From Pseudomonadota bacterium (GTDB lineage: Bacteria > Pseudomonadota > Alphaproteobacteria > Rhizobiales > Aestuariivirgaceae), in assembly GCA_020161855.1 (NCBI GenBank), contig JAIUNJ010000005.1, positions 1-64,000 of the forward strand: a stretch of 64,000 bases of DNA, read 5' to 3'. Of the stretch, positions 18,211 to 27,267 are shown one piece after another. Below the pieces are notes generated by a model that was not told the DNA's origin, did no database searches, and saw nothing but the letters and a program-made list of their open reading frames with translations. Position 1 is the first letter of the stretch. Each line of letters starts with the position of its first letter. Both the position numbers and the translations under genes were made by a program.

Positions 18211-19332
18211 TTATCGCCTGCCGGCCTGCGGATCGAAGGCCTTGAAATGCTTGGAAAGCTTCAGGCCCTGCTTCTGGTAGTTCGATCCCACCTCGCCATA
18301 GACACGCTCGGGCTTGCCGGTGAGCGGCTCATAGACGAGCCTTCCGATGATCTGCCCGTCCTCGAGGATGAAGGGCACCTCATGGGAGCGCACCTCGAGC
18401 ACGGCGCGCGCGCCCTCGCCCTGCCCCGAGGCATGGCCGAAGCCCGGATCGAAGAAGCCTGCGTAGTGCACGCGGAATTCACCCACCAGCGGATTGAAGG
18501 GCACCATCTCGGCCGCATGGGTCGGCGGCACGCGCACCGCCTCTTTCGAGGCCAAGATGTAGAACTGGTCCGGATCGAGGATGAGCGAGCCCGTCTGCCA
18601 GAGCGGCTCCCAGTAATCGAGAACGTCGAGGGCGGCCTTTCTGTCGACATCGACGAGTGCGGAATGGCGCTTGGCGCGGAAGCCGACAGGCCAGCCCTCG
18701 CCCATGGCGGAAAGATCGACGGTCAGCGCCAGGCCACCATCGATATTGGCCTCGCCCGATGCGATCAGGGGTTCCGCGGCATGAAGGGCATGGATCAGTT
18801 CGTCGCTCGCCAGCGAGGCCCCGGAGCGGAAGCGGATCTGCGAGAGGCGCGAGCCTTCGCGCGCCAGGATGGGGAAAGTGCGCGGCGAGATTTCGGCGAA
18901 GAGCGGTCCCTCATAGCCATCGGGCACCTTGTCGAACTCCTGGGCGAAGTTCGCAATCACGCGGGTGAAGATGTCGAGGCGGCCGGTGGAGCTCTTCGGA
19001 TTGGCGGCGGCGGCAACTCCCTGCGGCAGGGCAAGCGATTCCTGCAGCGGCACGATGTAGACGCAGCCCGTCTCCAGCACCGCACCTTCGCGCAGGTCGA
19101 TTTCGTGGAGCGAAAGCTGCCTGATCTTCTCTTCCACCTTCTGCCGGGGCCCGGGCAGGAAGGAGGCGCGCACGCGATAGGCCTTGGGGCCAAGGCGCAG
19201 GTCAAGGCTCGCCGGCTGGATCTGGTCGCTGTCCGGCGCCCGGGCCATGCGGATATGGCCCTTGTCGCAGAAATCGGCGATGGCGCGCGCCGGGAGAATG
19301 CCCTGCGGAAGGGTCTTTTCAGGTTTCGTCAT
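18211..19332 (-). CDS. dcd: 2'-deoxycytidine 5'-triphosphate deaminase, long two-domain form
   Basis: A 373-residue protein of the long DCD family found in alphaproteobacteria, about twice the 190-residue E. coli Dcd. Each half has the trimeric dUTPase/Dcd beta-fold: N-terminal QIQPASLDLRLG and NPKSSTGRLDIF, C-terminal RVHYAGFFDPGFGH and LEVRSHEVPFILEDGQIIGRL. It should convert dCTP to dUTP on the route to dTMP. ATG at 19332 with AAAAGGGG before it; a TTG 18 bases upstream is also open but not needed. Divergent from apaG. The fused arrangement probably mimics two subunits of a trimer (inference). Confidence 0.9.
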   Translation of the reverse strand: MTKPEKTLPQGILPARAIADFCDKGHIRMARAPDSDQIQPASLDLRLGPKAYRVRASFLPGPRQKVEEKIRQLSLHEIDLREGAVLETGCVYIVPLQESLALPQGVAAAANPKSSTGRLDIFTRVIANFAQEFDKVPDGYEGPLFAEISPRTFPILAREGSRLSQIRFRSGASLASDELIHALHAAEPLIASGEANIDGGLALTVDLSAMGEGWPVGFRAKRHSALVDVDRKAALDVLDYWEPLWQTGSLILDPDQFYILASKEAVRVPPTHAAEMVPFNPLVGEFRVHYAGFFDPGFGHASGQGEGARAVLEVRSHEVPFILEDGQIIGRLVYEPLTGKPERVYGEVGSNYQKQGLKLSKHFKAFDPQAGRR

Positions 19333-19418
19333 GGCCCCTTTTGGCGGCAAGGCCGCAGCCCTTGCAAGCCTTCCGAAATGTCAGTGGAAAACTGCCGTCA
19401 AAGCCCTACATTGAGGCC

Positions 19419-19811
19419 ATGTATCAGGCGATCAGCCACAAGTTTCGCGTCACCGTGCAGCCCCAGTTCCTTGAGGGCCAGTCCAATCCCGCCGACGACA
19501 AGTATGTCTGGGCCTATACCATCACGGTCGAGAACCTGAGCCGCGTCACCGCCACGCTCAAGACCCGCCATTGGGTAATCACCGATGCCCTCGGCCGCAA
19601 GCAGGAGGTGGAAGGCGATGGCGTCGTCGGCGAGCAGCCGACGCTCGCGCCCGGCGAAAGCTTCCAATACACCTCAGGCTGCCCGCTCGCCACGCCCTCT
19701 GGCATGATGATGGGTGCCTATGGCATGGTGTCCGAAGACGGCAACCGTTTTGCCATCGACATTCCCGCCTTTTCCCTCGACAGCCCCTACGACCGGCACA
19801 GCGTAAACTGA
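19419..19811 (+). CDS. apaG: ApaG domain protein (Co2+/Mg2+ efflux protein ApaG)
   Basis: A 130-residue ApaG/DUF525 protein with a fibronectin-like beta sandwich. Typical segments are FRVTVQPQFLEGQSNP, VWAYTITVENLS, LKTRHWVITDALGR, the GxGVVGEQPTLAPGESF turn, and GCPLATPSGMMMGAYGMV. Its role is unsettled: the Salmonella protein was linked to metal efflux and others to pyrophosphate binding. The ATG at 19419 gives the family length; the open frame upstream is non-conserved. argE starts 4 bases after its stop. Confidence 0.93.
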   Translation: MYQAISHKFRVTVQPQFLEGQSNPADDKYVWAYTITVENLSRVTATLKTRHWVITDALGRKQEVEGDGVVGEQPTLAPGESFQYTSGCPLATPSGMMMGAYGMVSEDGNRFAIDIPAFSLDSPYDRHSVN

Positions 19812-19815
19812 GATC

Positions 19816-20967
19816 ATGTATCCTGCGACCTCCGAAGCCATCCTGGCGGAGCTTATCTCCTTCGACACCACCAGCCGCGACAGCAACATTCCGCTCATTG
19901 CCTGGGTGGAAGGTTTCCTGAGCCATCATGGCGTGCCGCATTTCCGCGTCGACTATGAGGACGGCCGCAAAACCAATCTCTTCGCAACGATCGGGCCGGA
20001 TGTCGAAGGCGGCGTGGTGCTCTCGGGCCACACCGATGTCGTGCCGGTCGATGGCCAGGCCTGGAGCAGCGATCCCTTCCGCATGGAAGAGCGCGACGGC
20101 CTGCTTTATGGGCGCGGCACTTGCGACATGAAGGGTTTCATCGCCGTCTGCCTCGCCATGGTGCCTAAGTTCAAGGGCATGGCGCTCAAGGTGCCGGTCC
20201 ACTTCGCCTTCTCCTGCGATGAGGAAGTGGGCTGCCGTGGTGTTGTGCCGCTCGTTCATCACATGCGCGACAATCTCAAGCGGCCTTCGGCCGTCATTGT
20301 CGGCGAGCCCACATCCATGCGCGTCGTCAACGCCCACAAGAGTGCCGTGCGCTATGCTACCGAGGTGACGGGGCACGAGAGCCATTCGGCCCTCACCGAC
20401 CGCGGCGTCAACGCCATCATGGTGGCCGCCGAGATCGTCGCCGAGATCAATCGCATCCGTGAGGATTTCATCGCCGAAGGCGATCCGACGGGCCGCTTCG
20501 ATCCGCCCTACTCGACTATCCATGTCGGCACCATCAAGGGCGGCACGGCCAACAACATCGTGCCGAAGACCTGCTCCTTCGGCTGGGAAACGCGGCTCAT
20601 CCCCGGTGCTGACCGCGACTTCGCGCCGAAGCGCGTCGCAGCCCTGTCAAGAAAGCTCGAGGGGCCGATGAAGGCCGTGGCACCTGAAACCGGCATCTCG
20701 ACCACCAAGGCAACCGATGTTCCGGGCCTGGCGCCGGAGAAGGATTCAGTGGCGGAAGTACTGGCGCTCCATTGCGCGCATGCCAACAGCACGCACACGG
20801 TTTCCTATTGCACCGAGGCCGGGCACTTTCAGGCCATCGGCATTCCAACCGTGATCTGCGGGCCCGGTTCCATCGAACAGGCCCACAAGCCGGATGAATT
20901 CATTGCTGTTGAGCAGTTGCGCAAATGCGAAGCCTTCATGAGCCGGCTCGCGGCGCGCTGCTGCTGA
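19816..20967 (+). CDS. argE: Acetylornithine deacetylase
   Basis: A 383-residue M20 amidohydrolase that makes ornithine from N-acetylornithine in arginine synthesis. The metal site shows in GHTDVVPVDGQAW, GRGTCDMKG and CDEEVGCRG; the dimerisation domain has GHESHSALTDRGVNA and the return segment TEAGHFQAIGIPTVICGPG carries the last metal ligand. Starts 4 bases after apaG. With argF, argD and argB elsewhere in the window it belongs to the arginine pathway; a related enzyme, succinyl-diaminopimelate desuccinylase, has its own gene at 57380. Confidence 0.92.
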   Translation: MYPATSEAILAELISFDTTSRDSNIPLIAWVEGFLSHHGVPHFRVDYEDGRKTNLFATIGPDVEGGVVLSGHTDVVPVDGQAWSSDPFRMEERDGLLYGRGTCDMKGFIAVCLAMVPKFKGMALKVPVHFAFSCDEEVGCRGVVPLVHHMRDNLKRPSAVIVGEPTSMRVVNAHKSAVRYATEVTGHESHSALTDRGVNAIMVAAEIVAEINRIREDFIAEGDPTGRFDPPYSTIHVGTIKGGTANNIVPKTCSFGWETRLIPGADRDFAPKRVAALSRKLEGPMKAVAPETGISTTKATDVPGLAPEKDSVAEVLALHCAHANSTHTVSYCTEAGHFQAIGIPTVICGPGSIEQAHKPDEFIAVEQLRKCEAFMSRLAARCC

Positions 20968-21024
20968 CGTACTTGAATCGGTCACAATTACACACCAGAT
21001 GACCGGCCATTGGAGGTCCAAGCC

Positions 21025-21480
21025 ATGCCCGTGATCATGTTTCTGCTCAACGTCCTGTGGTTCGTGACCGGCGGTGTCATCGCGGGCCTTGCCTGGGTGC
21101 TGGCCGGCGTCCTCATGGCTATCACCATCATCGGCCTGCCCTGGGCGCGCTCCTGCTTCATGCTGGCACGCTTCTCCTTCTGGCCTTTCGGCTACGACAT
21201 CATTGCCCGCGACCAGTTGACCGGCACCGATGACATCGGCACCGGTGCCCTCGGCACCATCGGCAATGTGATCTGGTTCATCCTCGCCGGCTGGTGGCTT
21301 GCAATCATGCATATCTCTGCCGCCGTCGCCTATGCCATCACGATCATCGGCATTCCCTTTGCCTGGCAGCATGTGAAGCTGGCGATTGCCTCACTCTTCC
21401 CGGTGGGCAAGACGGTCGTCTCAACCGACCGTATCTGGGCTCCTATCCAGAAGCCTCCACTCCAGCTTCAGAAGGTGTGA
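21025..21480 (+). CDS. YccF-domain inner membrane protein
   Basis: A 151-residue membrane protein made of the YccF repeat: two similar blocks (FLLNVLWFVTGGVIAGLAWVLAG with TIIGLPWARSCFMLARFSFWPFG, and IGNVIWFILAGWWLAIMHI with TIIGIPFAWQHVKLA), giving four or so membrane helices. The function of YccF proteins is unknown. The ATG at 21025 is preceded by TTGGAGG with a 9-base spacer. Its last 38 bases overlap the 3' end of hslO on the other strand. Confidence 0.88.
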   Translation: MPVIMFLLNVLWFVTGGVIAGLAWVLAGVLMAITIIGLPWARSCFMLARFSFWPFGYDIIARDQLTGTDDIGTGALGTIGNVIWFILAGWWLAIMHISAAVAYAITIIGIPFAWQHVKLAIASLFPVGKTVVSTDRIWAPIQKPPLQLQKV

Positions 21481-22396
21481 AGCGGTATTCCGTCGAGCAG
21501 AACTCGCAGGTCACGCTGATCATCCCGTCCTTCACCATGGCGGCGCGCTCCTCCACCGGAAAGCGCCGCAGCATGGTATCGACGGCTTCGGCTGAGCAGG
21601 TGCAATGCCGCTGGAGCGCAGTTGCCGGATAAACGGTGACGCCGTCCTCATGATACAGGCGGTAGAGCAGTTCCTCGGCGGTCAGCGTCGGGTCGAGCAG
21701 CTCGTGATCCTCAACCGTATCGAGGATGAGCTTCGCCTTCACCCAGTCGTCATGCTCGGTCACATTTTCATCCGCGCCTTCCGGCGCATCGCCCGAAGAG
21801 CGCGGGATTGCCGACATGCCGCCTTCGCGCGGCAAATGCTGCACGAGGATGGCGCCGGCCCGCCAATGCGCCCCCTTGTCGCCTTTCACTGACAGAGGCC
21901 CGGCGGCAAGGCGCAGGCGCGTCGGGATCTGTTCGGATTGCTGGAAATAGGTGTGCGCGGCATCGGCCAGCGTGGCGTCGCCGAGCGGCACGATGCCCTG
22001 ATAGCGTTCCATGTCAGGCCCCTGATCGACGGTCATGGCGAGATGGCCTGACCCGAGCAGTGCCTTCTCATTGCGCTCATGGACGGCGGCCAGCGCTGCC
22101 GCATCATGACGGGCCGTGCCGCGGATGCCGCCCGGCGCCACGAAGTCGGCGACCAGCATGGAGACCGGTCCATCTGTCTTGGTCTGCAGGATGAACTTGC
22201 CATCAAACTTGAGCGCCGTGCCGAGCAAGGCTGCCAGCGCCACGGATTGTGCCAGCAGGGCAGAGACCGGTGCGGGGTAGTTGTGGCGCGAGAGAATGTC
22301 GTCGATGGCGGGACCGAGCCGCACGATACGGCCACGCACGCCGAGAGGCTTCACCTCGAAGGGAAGAACGAAATCCGAAAGGTCAGGGGCCGCCAT
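21443..22396 (-). CDS. hslO: Redox-regulated chaperone Hsp33
   Basis: A 317-residue Hsp33, a holdase activated by oxidation. The C-terminal zinc switch is intact: CTC (in RHCTCSAEA) and CEFC, four cysteines 30-odd residues apart. The N-terminal domain has RGRIVRLGPAIDDIL and the hydrophobic AALLGTALKF helix. Its ATG overlaps the argF stop by one base (TGATG), so it is the last gene of argD-argF-hslO, an order I know from Rhizobiales. Its 3' end runs 38 bases into the convergent YccF gene. Confidence 0.95.
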   Translation of the reverse strand: MAAPDLSDFVLPFEVKPLGVRGRIVRLGPAIDDILSRHNYPAPVSALLAQSVALAALLGTALKFDGKFILQTKTDGPVSMLVADFVAPGGIRGTARHDAAALAAVHERNEKALLGSGHLAMTVDQGPDMERYQGIVPLGDATLADAAHTYFQQSEQIPTRLRLAAGPLSVKGDKGAHWRAGAILVQHLPREGGMSAIPRSSGDAPEGADENVTEHDDWVKAKLILDTVEDHELLDPTLTAEELLYRLYHEDGVTVYPATALQRHCTCSAEAVDTMLRRFPVEERAAMVKDGMISVTCEFCSTEYRFTPSEAGVEASG

Positions 22397-23322
22397 CAGC
22401 CACCGAGGCAATGCAGAAGGATCGCCTTCTGGATATGCAGCCTGTTTTCAGCCTGATCGAAGACGATGGATTGCTTGCCGTCGATGACCTCGGCTGTGAC
22501 TTCTTCTTCCCGGTGCGCCGGAAGATCATGCATGAAGACGGCGTCGGGCTTGGCCTTGGCCATGAGCGCACGGTTGACCTGATAGGGTTTCAGAAGGTTG
22601 TGACGGCGGGCACCATCGGCATCATGCATCGACACCCAGGTGTCGGTCATCACGCAGTCGGCCTTGGCGACAGCTTCTTCCGCTGTCGCCACATGCTTCA
22701 CCTTCGGATTGCGCGCCTGCGCCCAGGCGAGCACATCGCCATCAGGGCGCAGATCGTCCGGGCAGCCAAGCATGAGCGATCCGCCGAGAAGGCCCGCGGC
22801 TTCCATCCAGGAACTCGCCACATTGTTACCGTCCCCCACCCAGGCAATGTTGAGCTGCTTTAGCGGCCCCTTGTGCTCCTCAAGGGTCAGGATGTCGGCC
22901 ATCACCTGGCAGGGATGGGACTTGTTGGTCAGGCCGTTGATCACCGGCACAGTGGCATGCGCGGCAAGCTCAGAGAGATTTTCATGCTTCGCGGCGCGCA
23001 GCATGATGGCATCGACATAGCGCGACAGGACGCGCGCCGTGTCGGCGATGGTTTCGCCGCGGCCGAGTTGCATGTCACCGGCGTTCAGAACGATGACTTC
23101 GCCACCGAGCTGGCGCATGGCCATTTCAAAGGAGACGCGGGTGCGCGTCGAAGGGCGCTCAAAGATGAGCGCCAGCGATTTTCCGGCAAGCGGCTTGTCG
23201 CTGTCGGTGGCCCCCTTCGGGGCACCGCTGCGGGCGTCCTTGCGGCTGCGGGCCGATGAAACGATGCCCTGCAGCGTCGGCCCATCGAAATCATGGATGT
23301 CGAGAAAATGCCTGACCGTCAT
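22396..23322 (-). CDS. argF: Ornithine carbamoyltransferase
   Basis: A 308-residue enzyme that makes citrulline from ornithine and carbamoyl phosphate. The carbamoyl-phosphate site STRTR (in FERPSTRTRVSFE), HPCQ (in NKSHPCQVMAD), and the ornithine loop segment HDLPAHREEEV with a DxxxSM-like VMTDTWVSMHD are all visible. The ATG at 23322 fits the family start (MTVRHFLDIHDFD). Middle gene of argD-argF-hslO, with a 4-base gap to argD upstream. Confidence 0.96.
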   Translation of the reverse strand: MTVRHFLDIHDFDGPTLQGIVSSARSRKDARSGAPKGATDSDKPLAGKSLALIFERPSTRTRVSFEMAMRQLGGEVIVLNAGDMQLGRGETIADTARVLSRYVDAIMLRAAKHENLSELAAHATVPVINGLTNKSHPCQVMADILTLEEHKGPLKQLNIAWVGDGNNVASSWMEAAGLLGGSLMLGCPDDLRPDGDVLAWAQARNPKVKHVATAEEAVAKADCVMTDTWVSMHDADGARRHNLLKPYQVNRALMAKAKPDAVFMHDLPAHREEEVTAEVIDGKQSIVFDQAENRLHIQKAILLHCLGG

Positions 23323-23326
23323 GATG

Positions 23327-24508
23327 TCACGCGGCCTTCGGCGAAAGCTTGCGGCAGGCCCTGTCGAGCTTGTCGACGGCCTCGCCAACCTCGGCGGCTG
23401 TGATGATGAGCGGTGGAAGCAGGCGCACGACATTGTCGCCGGCCGCAATGGTGAGAAGCTTCTCGTCGAGGGCCGCCGCCTGGAGATCGGTGTTCTTCAC
23501 CTTGCACTTGATGCCCATCATGAGTCCTGAGCCGCGCACCTCCTCGATCACATCGGGATGTGCATCCTTGAGAGCGGCCAGCTTCTGCTTGAGAAGCAGC
23601 GCCATGTCCTTGACGTTGTCGAGGAAGCCGTCGGCCGTCACCACCTCGAGAACGGCGCTGCCGACCGCTGTTGCCAGCGGATTGCCGCCGAAGGTGGAAC
23701 CATGTGTTCCTGCGGTCATGCCTTTGGCAGCTTCTGCCGTGGCGAGGCAGGCGCCAAGCGGAAAGCCGCCGCCGATGCCCTTGGCCACGGCCATGATGTC
23801 AGGCGTGATGCCAGCCCATTCGTGGGCGAAGAGCTTGCCGGTGCGGCCCACACCGGTCTGCACTTCATCAAGCAGCAGGAGGATGCCATGCCTGTCGCAA
23901 AGCTCGCGCAGAGATTTGAGGTCTTGTGTCAGCAGCGGGCGGATGCCGCCCTCGCCCTGCACCGGTTCGATCAGGATGCCTGCCGTTTCCGGCGTGATCG
24001 CCTTCTCAAGTGCAGCACGGTCGCCAAACGGCACCTGCACGAAGCCCGGCATGCGCGGCGCGAAGCCTTCCAGATATTTCTCCTGGCCGCCCGCCGAAAT
24101 GGTGGCGAGCGTGCGGCCGTGGAAGGCACCTTCGAAGGTGATGATCTGATTGCGCTCGGGATGGCCGTTCACATGATGATAGCGGCGCGCCATCTTGACC
24201 GTGCATTCCAGCGCCTCGGCGCCGGAATTGCAGAAGAACACCGTGTCGGCAAAGGTCAGCTCGATGAGGCGACGCGCCAGCTTCTCCTGCCCCGGCATCT
24301 GATAGATGTTCGAGGTATGCCAGATCTTCTGTGCCTGGTCGGTGAGGGCCTTCACCAGATGCGGATGCGCGTGGCCGCAACTCGTGACGGCAACGCCTGC
24401 GCCGAAATCGAGATAGGCATCGCCACCTTCAGTGAAGACGCGCACACCTTCACCGCGCACGAAAGCAACGCTGGCACGATTGTAGGTAGGCAGGACAGGT
24501 GCGGTCAT
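23327..24508 (-). CDS. argD: Acetylornithine/succinylornithine aminotransferase
   Basis: A 393-residue class III aminotransferase acting in arginine synthesis and possibly in lysine synthesis too. Marks: [42 protein letters not shown], the PLP aspartate and glutamine in [14 protein letters not shown], and the lysine in [17 protein letters not shown]. Typical length. First gene of the argD-argF-hslO operon; a 387-base divergent region separates it from gcrA. Confidence 0.96.
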   Translation of the reverse strand: MTAPVLPTYNRASVAFVRGEGVRVFTEGGDAYLDFGAGVAVTSCGHAHPHLVKALTDQAQKIWHTSNIYQMPGQEKLARRLIELTFADTVFFCNSGAEALECTVKMARRYHHVNGHPERNQIITFEGAFHGRTLATISAGGQEKYLEGFAPRMPGFVQVPFGDRAALEKAITPETAGILIEPVQGEGGIRPLLTQDLKSLRELCDRHGILLLLDEVQTGVGRTGKLFAHEWAGITPDIMAVAKGIGGGFPLGACLATAEAAKGMTAGTHGSTFGGNPLATAVGSAVLEVVTADGFLDNVKDMALLLKQKLAALKDAHPDVIEEVRGSGLMMGIKCKVKNTDLQAAALDEKLLTIAAGDNVVRLLPPLIITAAEVGEAVDKLDRACRKLSPKAA

Positions 24509-24895
24509 CTCTTCAATCCAAAAGCAAAACGCCGGTCGGGTGAGACCGGCGCGTCACGGTCAACATATAAATTGCGGTTCTCCACCGGTCAATCGGAGCG
24601 CGAAGCGGGGTTTTCCACGCCTGAGTCAAAACAGCGCATGGACGCGCGAGTCAACGGCTGATTAACCTCTCGTTAACCATGCGGGAGGCGCACGAAACTG
24701 GGGAAAAACCCAACTCAAAACCTCCTACGTGTTGCGGCGAGTGAACTGCACATAGTAGTCAGTTGGCCATCGGGCTACGAGATGTAGCGTTTCAAGTCAG
24801 GCGTAACGGTTTTCACCGTGGGCTCGAAGTCGAGCCTGCGTCAAGAAAGGGATTCAATCTTGAACGACACGATCATCACGGCGGGGGCTGAGAAG
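24509..24895. other. Divergent promoter region of argD and gcrA
   Basis: 387 bases with no gene. It carries the CtrA-type box (24662-24677), three GANTC sites (24623-24627, 24648-24652, 24851-24855), and a possible leader fold in which GGAGG at about 24685 can pair with CCTCC at about 24722 around a TGGG/CCCA stem. Promoter hexamers could not be fixed. Confidence 0.5.
24662..24677. promoter_or_regulatory. CtrA-type box TTAA-N7-TTAAC
   Basis: The run TTAACCTCTCGTTAAC fits the full CtrA consensus TTAA-N7-TTAAC exactly. It is 219 bases ahead of the chosen gcrA start. In Caulobacter CtrA represses gcrA; a like role here is inference. Confidence 0.6.
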
Positions 24896-25429
24896 ATGCC
24901 CTGGACGGAAGAGCGCGTGGAGCTCTTGAAGAAGCTCTGGGGCGATGGGCTGAGCGCCAGCCAGATCGCGGCCCGCCTCGGCATGGGCGTTACCCGCAAC
25001 GCCGTCATCGGCAAGGTTCACCGTCTCAATCTCTCGGGCCGCGTGCAGGCGCAGCGCAGTTCCGAGCCACGCGCACCGCGCAAGAGCCATCGCGAACCGA
25101 GCGCACCCGGCATGCGCCCTTCAGGTACACCCTCCATGCCGACGGCCGGGGCAACTGCACTCAAGACCTATGCCCAGCCGCAGGCCACGCCGCGCGCCGC
25201 GCCGCTGCCCGAGCCGAAGCCGCTTCGTCTCGTCGATCTGCCCAAGGATGGCCGCATCACCATTCTTCATCTCTCCGACAAGACCTGCAAATGGCCGATC
25301 GGCGATCCGCAGCATGAAGATTTCTGTTTCTGTGGCCACTCACCGCGCGATGGCTCACCCTATTGTGAGTATCACGCACGCATCGCCTATCAACCGGCTC
25401 AGGAACGCCGGATGCGCCGGGCCGGCTAA
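24896..25429 (+). CDS. gcrA: GcrA-type cell cycle regulator
   Basis: A 177-residue GcrA, the alphaproteobacterial factor that binds sigma-70 and reads CcrM methylation at GANTC. The N-terminal helix-turn-helix is textbook: MPWTEERVELLKKLWGDGLS, then ASQIAARLGM and TRNAVIGKVHRLNLSGR. A Pro/Ala/Arg-rich linker follows, then the sigma-binding end with CKWPIGDP, FCFCGH and PYCEYH. I chose the ATG at 24896 by family pattern; a TTG at 24860 with AAAGG upstream would add 12 residues and has the better ribosome site. A CtrA-type box and three GANTC sites lie upstream; a strong terminator follows. Confidence 0.95.
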   Translation: MPWTEERVELLKKLWGDGLSASQIAARLGMGVTRNAVIGKVHRLNLSGRVQAQRSSEPRAPRKSHREPSAPGMRPSGTPSMPTAGATALKTYAQPQATPRAAPLPEPKPLRLVDLPKDGRITILHLSDKTCKWPIGDPQHEDFCFCGHSPRDGSPYCEYHARIAYQPAQERRMRRAG

Positions 25430-25450
25430 GCCTGCCTGAAACTCCTCCCG

Positions 25451-25487
25451 ACCTCCGCGTGGCTGTCGCTCGCGCGGAGGTTTTTTT
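25451..25487 (+). terminator. Rho-independent terminator of gcrA
   Basis: A perfect 9-bp stem ACCTCCGCG/CGCGGAGGT (25451-25459 with 25473-25481) runs into seven T (25481-25487), 21 bases after the gcrA stop. Confidence 0.92.
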
Positions 25488-25575
25488 GTGCGTCACCGGT
25501 GAAGCTGTTGACGCCTGTTCAGACGGTCGAAGCCGTGCAACTCTGGCCGCACGAACCCGTTGAACAGAGAATGTG

Positions 25576-26538
25576 ATGGCAGAGACAACACGCAATATCG
25601 ATCCCGGCATGCTGGCCTTCTACAAGGCCCTGACCGAACAGACGCCGGCCGGCTCCGAGCACTGGCCGCTCGACCAGCAACGCGCCGCCTGGAATGCCCT
25701 GTGTAAATCCTTCCAGTCGCCACGGCCCCCGGGCGTCGTGGTTGAAGACCTGAACTGCAACGGGGTCGCAGTCCGCCTCTACAAGCCGAAAGGCAAATCG
25801 AAACTGACCGCCGTCATCTATGGCCATGGCGGAGGATGGGTTCTGGGATCGCCCGATACCCATGATGACATGTGCGCCGAACTGGCCGATGGCGCAGGCT
25901 GCGCCGTGCTGCTCATGGACTACAGGCTCGCCCCCGAAAATCCTTATCCGGCGCAGCTTGAGGATTCACTCAAGGTCTGGCGCTGGATCCGCCAGTATGG
26001 GCCATCCCATGGGCTCGATCCTGACAGCATCATCGCAGCGGGTGACAGTGCCGGCGGGCAGATGTCTGCGGCCCTCGCGCTGGCGCTCCATGAACTGTCA
26101 TTGCCGCAGCTTCAGGGCCTTGTACTCATCTATCCGGTACTCGGCAGCGACCTGAATACGGCTTCCTATATCGACAATGCCGATGCGCCCTGCCTCACCA
26201 AGGGCGAGATGATTTTCTACCTCACGGCCTTCATGGGTCCGGAAGGCTCGAAGAACTGGCACGATGCCAAGGCAGCGCCCAATCTCGCAGCCGATGTTTC
26301 GTTCCTTCCGCCGACCTTCATTACCGTGGCCGACCACGATCCACTGCGCGACGATGGTGTGATCTTCCACCGCAAGCTGCAGTCGGCAGGCGTTCCATCC
26401 AGCATCCGCCATGAACCGTTCCTGGCGCACTCCTACATGCGGGCGCGGCACCACTCACAAGCGGCAAAGGAGGGCTTTGACGCGATTGTCAAAGCCCTCC
26501 GTAACCTGGCGACCGGGGGAGAGAGTTTACCAGGTTAG
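25576..26538 (+). CDS. Alpha/beta hydrolase, hormone-sensitive lipase-type esterase
   Basis: A 320-residue family IV carboxylesterase. The oxyanion motif HGGGW starts at residue 84, the DYRLAPENPYP stretch follows, the nucleophile lies in GDSAGG (Ser158), the acid in DHDPLRDDG, and the histidine in FLAHSYMRAR. Natural substrate is unknown; such enzymes cleave short acyl esters. The ATG at 25576 is used; the GTG one codon earlier is in frame. Convergent with the L,D-transpeptidase gene, the stops overlapping by 4 bases. A 13-bp perfect hairpin lies inside the last codons. Confidence 0.9.
   Translation: MAETTRNIDPGMLAFYKALTEQTPAGSEHWPLDQQRAAWNALCKSFQSPRPPGVVVEDLNCNGVAVRLYKPKGKSKLTAVIYGHGGGWVLGSPDTHDDMCAELADGAGCAVLLMDYRLAPENPYPAQLEDSLKVWRWIRQYGPSHGLDPDSIIAAGDSAGGQMSAALALALHELSLPQLQGLVLIYPVLGSDLNTASYIDNADAPCLTKGEMIFYLTAFMGPEGSKNWHDAKAAPNLAADVSFLPPTFITVADHDPLRDDGVIFHRKLQSAGVPSSIRHEPFLAHSYMRARHHSQAAKEGFDAIVKALRNLATGGESLPG
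26469..26500. repeat. 13-bp inverted repeat inside the esterase 3' end
   Basis: Bases 26469-26481 and 26488-26500 are perfectly complementary around a 6-base loop, 35 bases before the esterase stop. The next gene overlaps head-on, so there is no free space for an ordinary terminator; this hairpin may end transcription from one or both sides. Only TTT follows on the minus strand. Confidence 0.65.
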
Positions 26539-27134
26539 AGCACTGTCACCTCGGCACCGACCTTCACGAGCTTGTAGAGTTCAGTGACGTCAGCGTTGAG
26601 CATGCGGATGCAGCCCGAGGATGCGGCCTTGCCGATGGACTTCGGCTCGTTGGTGCCGTGGATGCGATAGATCGACGAACCAAGATACATGGCGCGGGCG
26701 CCGAGCGGGTTCTTGGGGCCACCAGCCATGAAGGCCGGCAGCTCAGGATGGCGGGCGCGCATCTCAACCGGGGGGCGCCAATCCGGCCATTCGGTCTTGG
26801 CCGAAACCTTGTGGGTGCCGGCCCATTCGAAACCGGTGCGGGCGGTGGCCACGCGATACTTCACGGCCTTGCCATAACCCAGGACGAAGTAGAGTTCGTT
26901 CTTCTGCGTAGAGATGATGATCGAACCGCGCTTCTTGCTGGTCTTGAACTCGACAATCTGGCCGCGCTTCACCGACGGGAACATCGAAGAGGCATCGACA
27001 TCATAGATGGACGTCGAGGCCGGGACGATGATTGCGCCTGCGGCAGAACCATAGAGGCTGTCATCAGCCTGGGCGGCGGTGGAGATGAAAGCGGCGGCCA
27101 GTGCGGCGGCGGCGATCTTGAGAAGCTTGTTCAT
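26535..27134 (-). CDS. Secreted L,D-transpeptidase (YkuD/ErfK domain)
   Basis: A 199-residue cell-wall enzyme. Signal peptide MNKLLKIAAAALAAAFISTAAQA, then a YkuD catalytic domain: IIISTQKNELYFVLGYGKAV at the start, GTHKVSAKTEWPDWRPP, and the active site HGTNEP ... SSGCIRMLNADV with the nucleophilic cysteine. Such enzymes form 3-3 cross-links in peptidoglycan or attach outer-membrane proteins to it, the latter known from several Rhizobiales. Imipenem-type drugs target the family. ATG at 27134 with AGGGA upstream. Convergent with the esterase gene. Confidence 0.93.
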   Translation of the reverse strand: MNKLLKIAAAALAAAFISTAAQADDSLYGSAAGAIIVPASTSIYDVDASSMFPSVKRGQIVEFKTSKKRGSIIISTQKNELYFVLGYGKAVKYRVATARTGFEWAGTHKVSAKTEWPDWRPPVEMRARHPELPAFMAGGPKNPLGARAMYLGSSIYRIHGTNEPKSIGKAASSGCIRMLNADVTELYKLVKVGAEVTVL

Positions 27135-27267
27135 TGGAAGTGATCCCTCGAAATGCGTTTGATGGTGCATTTCTAGGGGAGCCGCCCTGAACCGATGCTG
27201 ATTGTGGCATTTATCTGGCGTTCAGCAATGTGCTGACCGGAAACTTGCCGGAATGCTTCAAACTTTA

